A stretch of DNA of 42,943 bases from NCBI GenBank assembly GCA_900540685.1, contig UQGS01000013.1, positions 1 to 42,943 of the forward strand, given 5' to 3'. Source of the DNA: an uncultured Catenibacterium sp. GTDB lineage: Bacteria > Bacillota_I > Bacilli_A > Erysipelotrichales > Coprobacillaceae. Positions 32,321 to 40,796 of this stretch are shown here, in pieces. The notes below the pieces were generated by a model. The model was not told the origin of the DNA. It saw nothing but the letters and a program-made list of their open reading frames with translations, and did no database searches. Positions within the stretch are counted from its first letter, which is position 1, and the number at the start of each line of letters is the position of its first letter. A program made the position numbers and the translations under genes.

Positions 32321-33124
32321 ATGAGTATACTTGCATGTCCTAAATGTCATGAACCTTTAGAAATTGAAGGTAAAACATGTAAATGCATTAATAACCATTG
32401 TTATGATATTGCCCGTCAGGGGTATATGAATCTACTTTTAAATCCTGATAAGGCATCTAATAATCCAGGTGATTCTAAGGAATCATTGATTGCGAGAAAG
32501 GCTTATCTTGATAAGGGTTATTATGATCCTATTCTTTTTGAAGTAGTGAATGAAATCAAGAAGAAAGAAGGTCCTTTAAATATCCTAGATCTAGGTTGTG
32601 GTGAAGGTTATTATACATATCGTATGAAACAGATTCTTGGTGATGAGAATACATATTGTGGTTTAGATATTTCTAAACTAGCTGTAAGAATGGCTACACA
32701 GTATGATAAATCTATTCACTGGATTGTAGGTAATTCTAAGAATATTCCAGTACTTGATCATTCTATGGATGTGATTACTGCAATGTTTACTGTAGTCAAT
32801 CAGGAAGAACTCGCAAGATGTATTAAAGAGGATGGTTATATTATTCATGTAACAGCCAATAGAGATCATTTGATTGAAATTAAACATTTGATTTATGATG
32901 AAGTAAAGACTAAGTCTGATAAGTATATCCGTCTTCCGTTTAATGTATTAGAGAGTCATGATTTTAAGAAGACTATTTCTATTAAGAATCGTGAAGATGC
33001 ATTAAATCTTTTAAAGATGACACCACATTATTATCATATCAAGAAAGAAAAGCGTGATGTTCTTGATACATTAGAAGCACTTGATGTCACTATTGATATT
33101 AAAGTGACTGTATATCGTCCATGA
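32321..33124 (+). CDS. RlmA-type 23S rRNA (guanine-N1) methyltransferase
   Basis: Methyltransferase of 267 residues in the RlmA(I)/TlrB family, methylating G745 or G748 of 23S rRNA. A zinc site is formed by C6, C9, C22 and H26 at the N-terminus (CPKC ... CINNH). ARQGYMNLLL and the SAM loop ILDLGCGEGYYT (about 87-98) are conserved. TlrB versions give tylosin resistance, but general RlmA function is more likely. GAGGTAAATAAAA precedes the ATG. Its stop overlaps the start of the pseudouridine synthase by 4 bases, so both are made together. Confidence 0.92.
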   Translation: MSILACPKCHEPLEIEGKTCKCINNHCYDIARQGYMNLLLNPDKASNNPGDSKESLIARKAYLDKGYYDPILFEVVNEIKKKEGPLNILDLGCGEGYYTYRMKQILGDENTYCGLDISKLAVRMATQYDKSIHWIVGNSKNIPVLDHSMDVITAMFTVVNQEELARCIKEDGYIIHVTANRDHLIEIKHLIYDEVKTKSDKYIRLPFNVLESHDFKKTISIKNREDALNLLKMTPHYYHIKKEKRDVLDTLEALDVTIDIKVTVYRP

Positions 33125-33990
33125 GAATAAAGAAACAGGGACAGCATCTTCTTATCACTATTGATAAAGAATATGAGAATCGTCCTTTATCTGATTTGTG
33201 GGCAGATCTGCATTTATCACGCAAAACAATTCATTTATTAAAACAGAATAAAGACTATAAAGTAAATCATGTATTTAGTATGAATCCTATACTTCATACA
33301 AATGATATATTAGATGTTCTTGCGTATGAACATGATGATGAGACATATGCGCCTGATTTTAATGATTTAGATATTGTATATGAGGATGATCTGATCCTTG
33401 TAGTGAATAAGCCTATTGGGATTGCGGTTTATCCAGATGATCCTCATAAAACAGATAGTTTATCTAATAGAGTAAGTGCTTATTATATGACACAGGGATA
33501 TGATATTCCTGTTCGTTATATTCATCGTTTAGATAATGATACAAGTGGCTTAGTGGTATTCTGTAAGTGTCATTTAATACAGGCTTATCTAGATCATGCA
33601 TTGTCTATTAAAGAGATACAAAGAGAATATCTGGCTTATGTAGAAGGAAATATTAAAGAGGGTAAGGAATATAAGATTGAACAAAGCTTAGGTAAGGATA
33701 GACATAGTCCTTCTAAGATGCGTGTTCATCCTAATGGTATTCCTGCCGTGACTTATTACCAGTGTCTAGAAAACAAAGAAGATCATGCACTTGTAAGATG
33801 TCGTCTAGAGACTGGTAGAAAACATCAGATCCGTGTTCATATGGCTTCTATTGGTCATCCTATTCTAGGTGATCCTCTTTATAATGAAGGCTCTGATTAT
33901 CCACGTCTAGCTCTTCATGCAGCCTATATCAAGTTTGAAGAACCTATTACTCATCTTGAGATTGATTTATATAGTCCAATGGAATTTTAA
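33121..33990 (+). CDS. RluA-type pseudouridine synthase
   Basis: RluA/RluD-family RNA pseudouridine synthase of 289 residues. An N-terminal part resembling an S4-like domain (SRKTIHLLKQNKDYKVN, HTNDILDVLA) precedes the catalytic domain. The catalytic aspartate is in IHRLDNDTSGLVVF (about 137-150), and TGRKHQIRVHMASIGHPI (about 240) closes the family block. Which uridines it modifies in 23S rRNA or tRNA is unknown. It starts inside the last codon of the RlmA-type gene (ATGA). A bidirectional terminator overlaps its stop. Confidence 0.93.
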   Translation: MRIKKQGQHLLITIDKEYENRPLSDLWADLHLSRKTIHLLKQNKDYKVNHVFSMNPILHTNDILDVLAYEHDDETYAPDFNDLDIVYEDDLILVVNKPIGIAVYPDDPHKTDSLSNRVSAYYMTQGYDIPVRYIHRLDNDTSGLVVFCKCHLIQAYLDHALSIKEIQREYLAYVEGNIKEGKEYKIEQSLGKDRHSPSKMRVHPNGIPAVTYYQCLENKEDHALVRCRLETGRKHQIRVHMASIGHPILGDPLYNEGSDYPRLALHAAYIKFEEPITHLEIDLYSPMEF

Positions 33991-34014
33991 AAGGAGATGG
34001 CAACATCTCCTTTT
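33989..34014. terminator. Bidirectional terminator
   Basis: AAAAGGAGATG (33989-33999) and CATCTCCTTTT (34004-34014) form an 11-bp stem with loop GCAA between the convergent pseudouridine synthase and 34017 genes. Confidence 0.92.
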
Positions 34015-34016
34015 CA

Positions 34017-34241
34017 TTATGACTTATTTACTTCCTGCATATACATTTCAGCTATATATGAAGGTCCACTCCACAAGAGTTTTGTAGTTTCATCGTAGAG
34101 GAATTTACCCGTTTTAGAAGATAAGAAATCAATTAATATATCTTTTCTGTCCTTACCTGTTTCTTCCGCAAGTTCTTCTACCACCATCGCAATAAGAAGA
34201 TCTATGGTATAATCCATTCTTTCCTTTGAAAGTTTCACCAT
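34017..34241 (-). CDS. 74-residue protein, tiny-gene pair member
   Basis: A 74-residue acidic helical protein with no membrane helix: MVKLSKERMDYTIDLLIAMV ... SSKTGKFLYDETTKLLWSGP ... MYMQEVNKS. I recall similar Firmicute proteins with the WSGPSYIAE block, but no characterised function. It overlaps the end of the 34235-34456 gene by 7 bases, and GAAAGGGTG in that gene's tail serves as its ribosome site. Last gene of the thioesterase operon. It resembles the small, co-encoded, functionally unknown proteins often found as candidate toxin-antitoxin parts. Confidence 0.65.
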   Translation of the reverse strand: MVKLSKERMDYTIDLLIAMVVEELAEETGKDRKDILIDFLSSKTGKFLYDETTKLLWSGPSYIAEMYMQEVNKS

Positions 34242-34456
34242 ATCTTTTCACCCTTTCTTTTCAAGAAATCAGTGATATCATCAAGAACAGCTTCATCGCC
34301 TTCACAACTAAATATTCCATAACCTATTTCAATATATCCAAGAACATCATATTCCTTAAATATGTGAATAACCTGTTCAACAGGTAACTGCCACTCTTCT
34401 GAAGCAAGTCGGATTAATCGAGTTTGCATGAAAGTTATTTCTGTTTCCCTAAGCAT
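34235..34456 (-). CDS. 73-residue DUF3791-like protein
   Basis: A 73-residue protein resembling the DUF3791 family by its IFKEYDVLGYIEIGYG segment and a DDITDFLKRKG ending. DUF3791 genes in Firmicutes are often next to other tiny genes of unknown role, some suspected toxin-antitoxin parts. The ATG at 34456 has no clear ribosome site; translation coupled to the upstream gene, whose stop is 13 bases away, is plausible. It overlaps the 74-residue gene. Confidence 0.6.
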   Translation of the reverse strand: MLRETEITFMQTRLIRLASEEWQLPVEQVIHIFKEYDVLGYIEIGYGIFSCEGDEAVLDDITDFLKRKGEKIW

Positions 34457-34468
34457 TATAAATTCATC

Positions 34469-35041
34469 TTAATCAAACGTTACAAGCTTCACAATATTCT
34501 TATGGCTCTTATTAAAGAGTGTAGAAGCACCCACACATACACGTTCACCACATGATGAGAAGATAATAGATGTATCAGAGGCTGTTTCTTCATAACCAGT
34601 AATACACATCCAATGCCATGTTTCTTCTTCTAATATCTGTGCTTCATGAGTTAAGATCAACATACCAATAGGATGACCCTGATCAATAGCTGTTTTCACA
34701 AAATGTACACCCTGTTCAGGAGATTCAGTAATCTTCTGATATACAGGTTCTACATTTAAACCCATATGTTTCATATACTTCTTAAAGTTCTTCGCAAACT
34801 TATAGAAATAAGGGAAACCCATAATACCTGGCGTATTGAGTTTAAACATCTTTTTCATTAGTTCTAGAAAGTCTGAATAAGAGATATCTAGCTTATGTTC
34901 ATAGAAACATGCCATATCTGCAGCGCAGACACTCGCACATCCTGCACGTCTTGCCCATTCATCAGGAAACCAGTCCTGGTCTCCACCATAGTAGTCTTGA
35001 TTGTCTTTATGAAAGATCATGATAGGAAGTTCTTTTTTCAT
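34469..35041 (-). CDS. Papain-like (C39-like) cysteine peptidase fold protein
   Basis: A 190-residue protein resembling C39-like papain-fold peptidases. The putative catalytic cysteine is in RRAGCASVCAADMACFYE (about 32-50) and the histidine in ETWHWMCITGYEE (about 150). The third catalytic position is unclear: the expected N/D in the final segment reads SSCGERVC, so activity is doubtful. No signal peptide or ABC domain is present, so it acts inside the cell. Its ATG overlaps the thioesterase stop (ATGA). The two tiny genes follow. What it processes is unknown. Confidence 0.6.
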   Translation of the reverse strand: MKKELPIMIFHKDNQDYYGGDQDWFPDEWARRAGCASVCAADMACFYEHKLDISYSDFLELMKKMFKLNTPGIMGFPYFYKFAKNFKKYMKHMGLNVEPVYQKITESPEQGVHFVKTAIDQGHPIGMLILTHEAQILEEETWHWMCITGYEETASDTSIIFSSCGERVCVGASTLFNKSHKNIVKLVTFD

Positions 35042-35754
35042 TTTGTGTACTCCTTCATATGAATTTTCACAATAAAACAGTTTTCTCCTTCTACATCTCC
35101 TTCAATGATATAAGTATCATCTATATGAGTAAGATAGAGTTCTATTGTCTGATGAGCGAGTATTTCTTTTTTATAGTTAATAGAAATAGAATCCATGAAA
35201 TGATTTTCATAGGCTTCTACAGGAATTAAGTTAGAGGCAATACGTAAATAATGGGTATTGTTTAAATGTCTATTTGTATCTATATCACTATAGGGTACAG
35301 TATAGGTACTCACTAATTGTCTATCATCTTGTGTATAAAGTGTTTCTGGGTCTTCTTTGACTAATTCAGGATTATCAGGAAGAGTTAATCCAGCACGCTT
35401 AGGAGATGTAATACGACGTCTCTTTAAGTCAATCAAAGTCCAGATAGAACGACATTCACCAATACGTCTGCCTTCTTTTTCTATATAGTAGAATCGAGGA
35501 AAAATCACATTGGAATAATGTCCAATCTCAGTAATCAAAGTAATTTCATCATCTTCATAAATAGGTTCAGTTAATATAAGTGACTGTTTAGAAACAACAT
35601 AACCATATTTACCTTTCATGGATTCTGCATAGAATCCTGATAAAGAACCATCTACAGTCGCTAGACGTGAAAAATAGACAAAGATGTTTTCATCTCTTAA
35701 ACGACCTGTATAGTCACATTGATCATTCTGGATTGTGTAATGAAGTGTATACAT
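35038..35754 (-). CDS. Acyl-ACP thioesterase (FatA-like)
   Basis: Hotdog-fold acyl-acyl-carrier-protein thioesterase of about 238 residues, the bacterial short form of plant FatA/FatB. It frees fatty acids from ACP. The double-hotdog layout is visible: the first half with VYFSRLATVDGS, and the second with PYSDIDTNRHLNNTHYL (about 160-176), which carries the conserved D/N-H-N catalytic region. The gene heads the operon with the peptidase-fold and tiny genes. Two in-frame ATGs exist (35760 and 35754); the second has better spacing from AGGGGG. A TATAAT box lies about 20 bases upstream. Confidence 0.9.
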   Translation of the reverse strand: MYTLHYTIQNDQCDYTGRLRDENIFVYFSRLATVDGSLSGFYAESMKGKYGYVVSKQSLILTEPIYEDDEITLITEIGHYSNVIFPRFYYIEKEGRRIGECRSIWTLIDLKRRRITSPKRAGLTLPDNPELVKEDPETLYTQDDRQLVSTYTVPYSDIDTNRHLNNTHYLRIASNLIPVEAYENHFMDSISINYKKEILAHQTIELYLTHIDDTYIIEGDVEGENCFIVKIHMKEYTK

Positions 35755-35827
35755 TTTCATTTTCCCCCTTTTTTTATGTATTATACTTGTTCTTTTTCAT
35801 TTGTCCATACAAATAGGGTATAGCCAA

Positions 35828-35849
35828 ATTGAATAGTTCAATGTATAAT
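35828..35849 (+). promoter_or_regulatory. Inverted repeat and -10 box before the 35877 gene
   Basis: ATTGAATAGTTCAAT (35828-35842) is a perfect inverted repeat with 6-base arms and a 3-base centre. TATAAT (35844-35849) follows immediately. The repeat covers the promoter spacer, as for a repressor or activator site. The divergent thioesterase promoter lies about 60 bases away. Confidence 0.6.
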
Positions 35850-35876
35850 TATAAGAAGAATAAAGGAGAGAACAGA

Positions 35877-36368
35877 ATGGATCAGGTTTTAATTATACTT
35901 GCATTTCTTGTTGGACTCATCGGTCTCTACTTTACATATATGATTGTGAATGTAGTTGTAACTATTATTAAATCTAAGAAAAGAGATCATTCATTAAAAT
36001 TCTGTATGAGTCCTACAGGTAAGGCTTTTTATATTGGTCTTACAGTACTTTATTTTGTGGTATTAGTTGGTTGTATCGCTTTTATGATTTCATCATATAA
36101 TTCCCACAAAATGAACTACATTTCAAACGCTTTAAGTGTATGGGCTATTTATTCTATCATCTATTCAATGCAGATTGCGAATCTTGTATTAGTTGGTAGA
36201 AAGAATATGCTTGTTGGACGTCTTCTTATCGATTATCGTAAGATGAAAAAAATCAACTTCAATACAAATAATGAAATCACATTTGTATTCGCACAGAAGA
36301 ACTTCAGATTCTCTACACGCTGGGTTGATAAACAGGTTTTAAGAAAAGCCGTAACAGGAAGAAGCTAA
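35877..36368 (+). CDS. Three-helix membrane protein, unknown function
   Basis: A 163-residue protein with hydrophobic helices near residues 3-32, 53-76 and 86-108. The C-terminus is basic and soluble. No family is recognised. AAAGGAGAGAACAG is before the ATG at 35877, so the earlier ATG at 35829 is rejected because it lies in the promoter palindrome. It is divergent from the thioesterase operon and alone, with a strong terminator. Confidence 0.75.
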   Translation: MDQVLIILAFLVGLIGLYFTYMIVNVVVTIIKSKKRDHSLKFCMSPTGKAFYIGLTVLYFVVLVGCIAFMISSYNSHKMNYISNALSVWAIYSIIYSMQIANLVLVGRKNMLVGRLLIDYRKMKKINFNTNNEITFVFAQKNFRFSTRWVDKQVLRKAVTGRS

Positions 36369-36370
36369 TA

Positions 36371-36396
36371 AAAAAGATTCCGCGAGGAATCTTTTT
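36371..36396. terminator. Bidirectional terminator
   Basis: AAAAAGATTCC (36371-36381) and GGAATCTTTTT (36386-36396) form an 11-bp stem with loop GCGA between the convergent 35877 gene and ABC exporter gene. Confidence 0.93.
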
Positions 36397-36400
36397 TTGT

Positions 36401-38140
36401 TTACTCTGGTTTTTCAAACTGACTATAGTAGAGGTTATGATAGAAACCATTCTTCTTTAATAGTTCTTCATGTTTACCTTGTTCAATGATATGTCCATCA
36501 TTCATCACAATAATCTGATCTGCTTTTTGAATAGTAGAAAGACGATGGGCTACAATAAAAGTTGTTCTACCAATCATCATTGTATCAAAAGCATCCTGAA
36601 TCTGTCTTTCTGTACGTGTGTCAATGGATGAAGTGGCTTCATCTAGAATCAACATGGGTGGATTAGCCAACATGATTCTTGCGATAGATAATAGCTGTCT
36701 TTGCCCCTGTGATAAGTTACTGCCTTCTTCAGCAAGCATGGCATCATAGCCACCTTTTAACTGAATAATGAATTTATGCGCATGAGCTTTTTTAGCAGCT
36801 TCAATGATTTCTTCATCTGTCGCATGAGTTGAACCATAGGCAATATTATCTCTAATAGTACCTTTAAATAACCATGTATCCTGTAATACCATACCATATA
36901 GACTTCTTAAGTAAGAACGGTCCATGGTTTGTGTATTGATACCATCAATAGAAATAGAACCACTTTGAGGATCATAGAAACGCATTAATAAGTTAATCAA
37001 TGTTGTTTTACCACATCCTGTAGGTCCTACAATCGCAATTGTTTCACCTGCATTGACATGAAGATTAAAATCAGTAATCAATGGTCTTTCAGGTGTATAA
37101 CTGAAATTCACATAGTTTAAATCAATCACACCTTGTGGATGATCAATAGTCTTGGGATGTTCTGGGTTTTTTATACCTGGTTCATCAATAATCTTAAAGA
37201 CACGTTCAGCACAAGCTAAGGCTGTTTCTAATTCAGTGAATACGTTAGAAATATCATTAAATGGCTTTGTGTACTGATTGGCATAAGTGAGGAATGATGA
37301 TAAACCACCTACAGTAAGGCCTCCACCAATAACACTAAAAGCACCATAGATACAGACTGTATCATAAACAATCGCATTCACAAAACGTGTAGAAGGATTC
37401 GCAAGTGCACCTAAGAATTGTGATTTAACACCACTCTTAAATAAACGATCATTGATTTCATCAAACTTCTCTTCATTGATTGTTTCATGCTGGAATGCTT
37501 TGACGACTTTCTGGTTTCCTACCATTTCTTCTACAAAACCACTCATTTCTCCACGGATAGATAATTGTTCCTGGAAGAACTTGAATGTATATTTCGCAAT
37601 AAGTGTGGCAACAATGAGAGAAAGTGGTGTTAATACAATCACAATCAAAGCTAATTTGACATTCACATACAACATAAACCCAATCGTACCTAAGATAGTC
37701 GCAATACCACCAAAGAGGTTAGTAAAGCCTTGTAATAAACCATCTGAAATCTGATCAATATCTGCAATCATACGGCTCATCATATCACCATGAGTATGAG
37801 AATCAATATATGAAAGAGGTAAGATCTGATATTGTTTAAAGAGTTCTGTTCTTAAGTCTCTTGTGATTTCATAAGTCATCTTATTAGATGCTCTGACTAA
37901 GAAATAGTTGAATAATGCAGTCATCAATACAGAGAATGCAATATAGAAGATCTTTTGACTTAGTCCCTGGAAGAAAACCTGATGATAACCAATCATCTGG
38001 TCGATGGCTTTCCCAATAAGAATTGGTGTCAAAAGAGTGAATATAATATTAATTGTAGAAAATAATAATGCACCTACAAGATAGATACGATAAGGACGGC
38101 AGAATGCCATAAGTCTTTTTAAAGTACTTTTATTCTTCAT
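36401..38140 (-). CDS. ABC exporter half-transporter B (canonical site)
   Basis: Fused membrane and ATP-binding half-transporter of 579 residues, the partner of the next gene. Six helices fill the first 300 residues. ATPase motifs are canonical: Walker A GPTGCGKTT (about 372-380), signature NLSQGQRQ (about 475) and Walker B ILDEATSS with catalytic glutamate (about 501). It pairs with a half-transporter that has a degenerate Walker B, so the complex is of the BmrCD/LmrCD/TM287-288 kind with one weak site. Multidrug export is likely but unproven. The start is the ATG at 38140 after GGAGGACAGAATC, overlapping its partner's end. Confidence 0.93.
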   Translation of the reverse strand: MKNKSTLKRLMAFCRPYRIYLVGALLFSTINIIFTLLTPILIGKAIDQMIGYHQVFFQGLSQKIFYIAFSVLMTALFNYFLVRASNKMTYEITRDLRTELFKQYQILPLSYIDSHTHGDMMSRMIADIDQISDGLLQGFTNLFGGIATILGTIGFMLYVNVKLALIVIVLTPLSLIVATLIAKYTFKFFQEQLSIRGEMSGFVEEMVGNQKVVKAFQHETINEEKFDEINDRLFKSGVKSQFLGALANPSTRFVNAIVYDTVCIYGAFSVIGGGLTVGGLSSFLTYANQYTKPFNDISNVFTELETALACAERVFKIIDEPGIKNPEHPKTIDHPQGVIDLNYVNFSYTPERPLITDFNLHVNAGETIAIVGPTGCGKTTLINLLMRFYDPQSGSISIDGINTQTMDRSYLRSLYGMVLQDTWLFKGTIRDNIAYGSTHATDEEIIEAAKKAHAHKFIIQLKGGYDAMLAEEGSNLSQGQRQLLSIARIMLANPPMLILDEATSSIDTRTERQIQDAFDTMMIGRTTFIVAHRLSTIQKADQIIVMNDGHIIEQGKHEELLKKNGFYHNLYYSQFEKPE

Positions 38141-39845
38141 GATTCTGTCCTCCTTCCATCTGTGACATAACGATTTCCTGATATACATCACAAGTATTCA
38201 TGAGTGTATCATGAGTTCCTTGTCCTACAACTTCACCATGGCTTAATACTACAATAGAGTCTGCATGCATTAAAGCACTCACTCTTTGAGAGACAATAAT
38301 AACTGTCATATTAAGTGTGCTTAAGGCTTTTCTAAGTTTTGCATCTGTCGCAAAGTCGAGTGCGCTGGCGCTATCATCTAAAATAAGTATTTCTGGTTTT
38401 TTGACTAATGCACGGGCAATAGTGAGTCTTTGTCTTTGTCCACCAGATACATTCTTACCACCTTGTTCAATATAGGTGTCTAAGCCTTCTGTCATCTTAT
38501 CGATGAATTCTTTAGATTGTGAGAGTTCTAATGCTTCATAGATGTCTTCATCTGTGGCATGAGGATTACCCCATTGCATATTTTCTCTAATTGTACCTCC
38601 AAAGAGTGTTGCCTGCTGAGGCACAATACCAATCATATTTCTTAAGTCTTCAAACTTATATGACTTGATAGGCTGGTCTTTGATACGGATTTCACCTTCA
38701 GTGACATCATAGAAACGAGGAATGAGGTTAATAAGTGTTGTTTTACTTGAACCTGTTCCTCCAATGACACCGATGGTCTGACCTGGAAGGATATTGAATG
38801 ACACATCAGTTAACGCATTACCTGAATAGTATGAGAATGAAACATGATCATAAGTAATAAGGTTCTGATAGTCACTTGGAGCCTCGTTAATTCCCTGAAC
38901 AATAGCTGGTTTCTGACTTAATACATCGGCACATCTTTTATAGGATGCACTGGCTTTATTTAAGATTACAATCACATTCGCAAAGACATACATAGAAAGT
39001 AAGATCTGGTTCATATAGTTAATAAGTGAAATGACTTCTCCCTGTGTCATATTACCTGCATTGATTTTAAAGCCTGAGATATAGAGGATTGCGATAATCC
39101 CAAAGTTCACAATGATTGTAGTGGCTGGGTTTAAGACAGCACTGAGGTTACCGGCAATGATCTGTTCTTCTTTTTGTTGAGTCGTTGTTGATTCAAAACG
39201 TTTTTGTTCATTTTCCTGCTGGTTAAAAGCACGGATGACTCTGACACCGGATAAGTTCTCTCTTGTGATAAGAGATACTTGATCTAGGATATGCTGGATA
39301 TGAGAATACATAGGGGCTGTATGACTCATCACAAAGTAAATACTAAACGCAATAAGTGGTGCAACAATCACAAAGATCAAAGCCACCTGCCAGTTAATCA
39401 CAAAACTCATAACAAGAGAACCAATAATTAAAAATGGTGATCTTGAACATAAACGAATAACCATGGCAACAGCTAACTGAATCTGATTGATATCATTGGT
39501 GATTCTTGTGATTAAAGATGGTGTACCAATAATATCAAGATCCTGATAATCATAGCGGTTGATGGCACGATACATATCTTTACGCATAAGTGTACCGACA
39601 CCCTGTGATGTAAGTGATGCGAAATACTGACAAACGAGTGAACTGGCATATCCTACTGTAGATAAACCAAAGATCACAAAAGCCATCTTTGTAATATAGT
39701 TTGTATTATGTACAGCTACACCATTATCAATAATAAGAGCAACAGCCATTGGTATACATAATTCTAGAAATGCTTCTATGAGTTTAAATATGAAGCCTGA
39801 AATGGCCTGCCATTTATAAGGCTTTAAATATTTCATTAAATACAT
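38130..39845 (-). CDS. ABC exporter half-transporter A (degenerate site)
   Basis: Half-transporter of 571 residues: six helices (to about residue 300) and an ATP-binding domain. Walker A is GGTGSSKTT (about 362-370), with serine for the usual glycine before lysine. The signature is NVSGGQRQ (about 466), and Walker B ends in ILDDSASALD (about 491), aspartate instead of catalytic glutamate. Such residues mark the non-catalytic subunit of heterodimeric exporters. The ATG at 39845 follows GGGAGGAAAAAAC. It overlaps the partner by 11 bases. A LysR regulator is divergent 90 bases away and may control the pair. Confidence 0.93.
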   Translation of the reverse strand: MYLMKYLKPYKWQAISGFIFKLIEAFLELCIPMAVALIIDNGVAVHNTNYITKMAFVIFGLSTVGYASSLVCQYFASLTSQGVGTLMRKDMYRAINRYDYQDLDIIGTPSLITRITNDINQIQLAVAMVIRLCSRSPFLIIGSLVMSFVINWQVALIFVIVAPLIAFSIYFVMSHTAPMYSHIQHILDQVSLITRENLSGVRVIRAFNQQENEQKRFESTTTQQKEEQIIAGNLSAVLNPATTIIVNFGIIAILYISGFKINAGNMTQGEVISLINYMNQILLSMYVFANVIVILNKASASYKRCADVLSQKPAIVQGINEAPSDYQNLITYDHVSFSYYSGNALTDVSFNILPGQTIGVIGGTGSSKTTLINLIPRFYDVTEGEIRIKDQPIKSYKFEDLRNMIGIVPQQATLFGGTIRENMQWGNPHATDEDIYEALELSQSKEFIDKMTEGLDTYIEQGGKNVSGGQRQRLTIARALVKKPEILILDDSASALDFATDAKLRKALSTLNMTVIIVSQRVSALMHADSIVVLSHGEVVGQGTHDTLMNTCDVYQEIVMSQMEGGQNHEE

Positions 39846-39935
39846 GTTTTTTCCTCCCTGTCCTTGCAACATTATAATCCTGTTTTATACTATATGTATA
39901 ATATATATTTTATATAGAATCTATAGGAGATACAT

Positions 39936-40796
39936 ATGGAACTGAAACAGATGAAATATTTCAAGACAATTGTAGAAGAAGGCACTATAACACAAGCTGC
40001 ACGTGTTTTACATATTTCTCAGCCTCCTCTTTCTATGCAGTTAAAAGCGATAGAAGAAGAATTAGATACAGTACTTATAGAAAGAGGACATCGTCATATC
40101 ACATTAACGCCTGCAGGACAGTTATTTTATCGTCGATGTAATCAAATGCTTAATTTATATGAACAGACAAGTAAAGAGGTGCAAGGGGCTGCAACACAAA
40201 TCTTACGTTTTGGGATTACTTCTTCTAATGGTTATTTGATTACACATGATCATATGGATGTATTTAGAAAGAAATATCCTAAACTAGATATTCATATGAA
40301 AGAAGGAACAACCTATGAAATGGTAGATGCCTTATTAGCTCATGAGATAGATATTGCGTTAGTCAGAACACCTTTTGATTCTACAAATGTGCAATCATTC
40401 TTACTTAAACCTGAACCAATGATTGCGGTAGGCCCTTCTACTCTTGTGAATGAAAAAAAGAACCATCTCATTGATTATCGAGATGATCCTGTTTTGATTC
40501 ACAGACGTTACCGTCAGTTTATTGTCGATTATTGTTTAAATGAACTCCAGTTCCAGCCACATATCCCTATTATTACAGATGATATACGTACTGCCTTAGT
40601 ATGGGGTTCAATATTAGATCAAGTAGTCATTATACCTGAAGCAGCTATCCCTTATATAGACTTAAAATCACAGACCTATACAAAACTCAAAGACAAAGGT
40701 CTCTATACGTCTGCAGCCTTTATCACAAGAAAAGAAGAACTGTCTCCTATTATAGAAACATTCATTTCTTTAATTATTAAAGACTACAAGATTTAA
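39936..40796 (+). CDS. LysR-family transcriptional regulator
   Basis: A 286-residue LysR regulator. The N-terminal helix-turn-helix is LKQMKYFKTIVEEGTITQAA with ISQPPLSMQLKAIEEEL behind it; the rest is a periplasmic-binding-like effector domain (FGITSSNGYLI, VGPSTLV). AGGAGATACAT is before the ATG. It is divergent from the exporter operon over 90 bases of very AT-rich DNA, the usual setting for LysR control of a neighbouring target. Its last 27 bases overlap the diacylglycerol kinase gene on the other strand. Confidence 0.92.
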   Translation: MELKQMKYFKTIVEEGTITQAARVLHISQPPLSMQLKAIEEELDTVLIERGHRHITLTPAGQLFYRRCNQMLNLYEQTSKEVQGAATQILRFGITSSNGYLITHDHMDVFRKKYPKLDIHMKEGTTYEMVDALLAHEIDIALVRTPFDSTNVQSFLLKPEPMIAVGPSTLVNEKKNHLIDYRDDPVLIHRRYRQFIVDYCLNELQFQPHIPIITDDIRTALVWGSILDQVVIIPEAAIPYIDLKSQTYTKLKDKGLYTSAAFITRKEELSPIIETFISLIIKDYKI

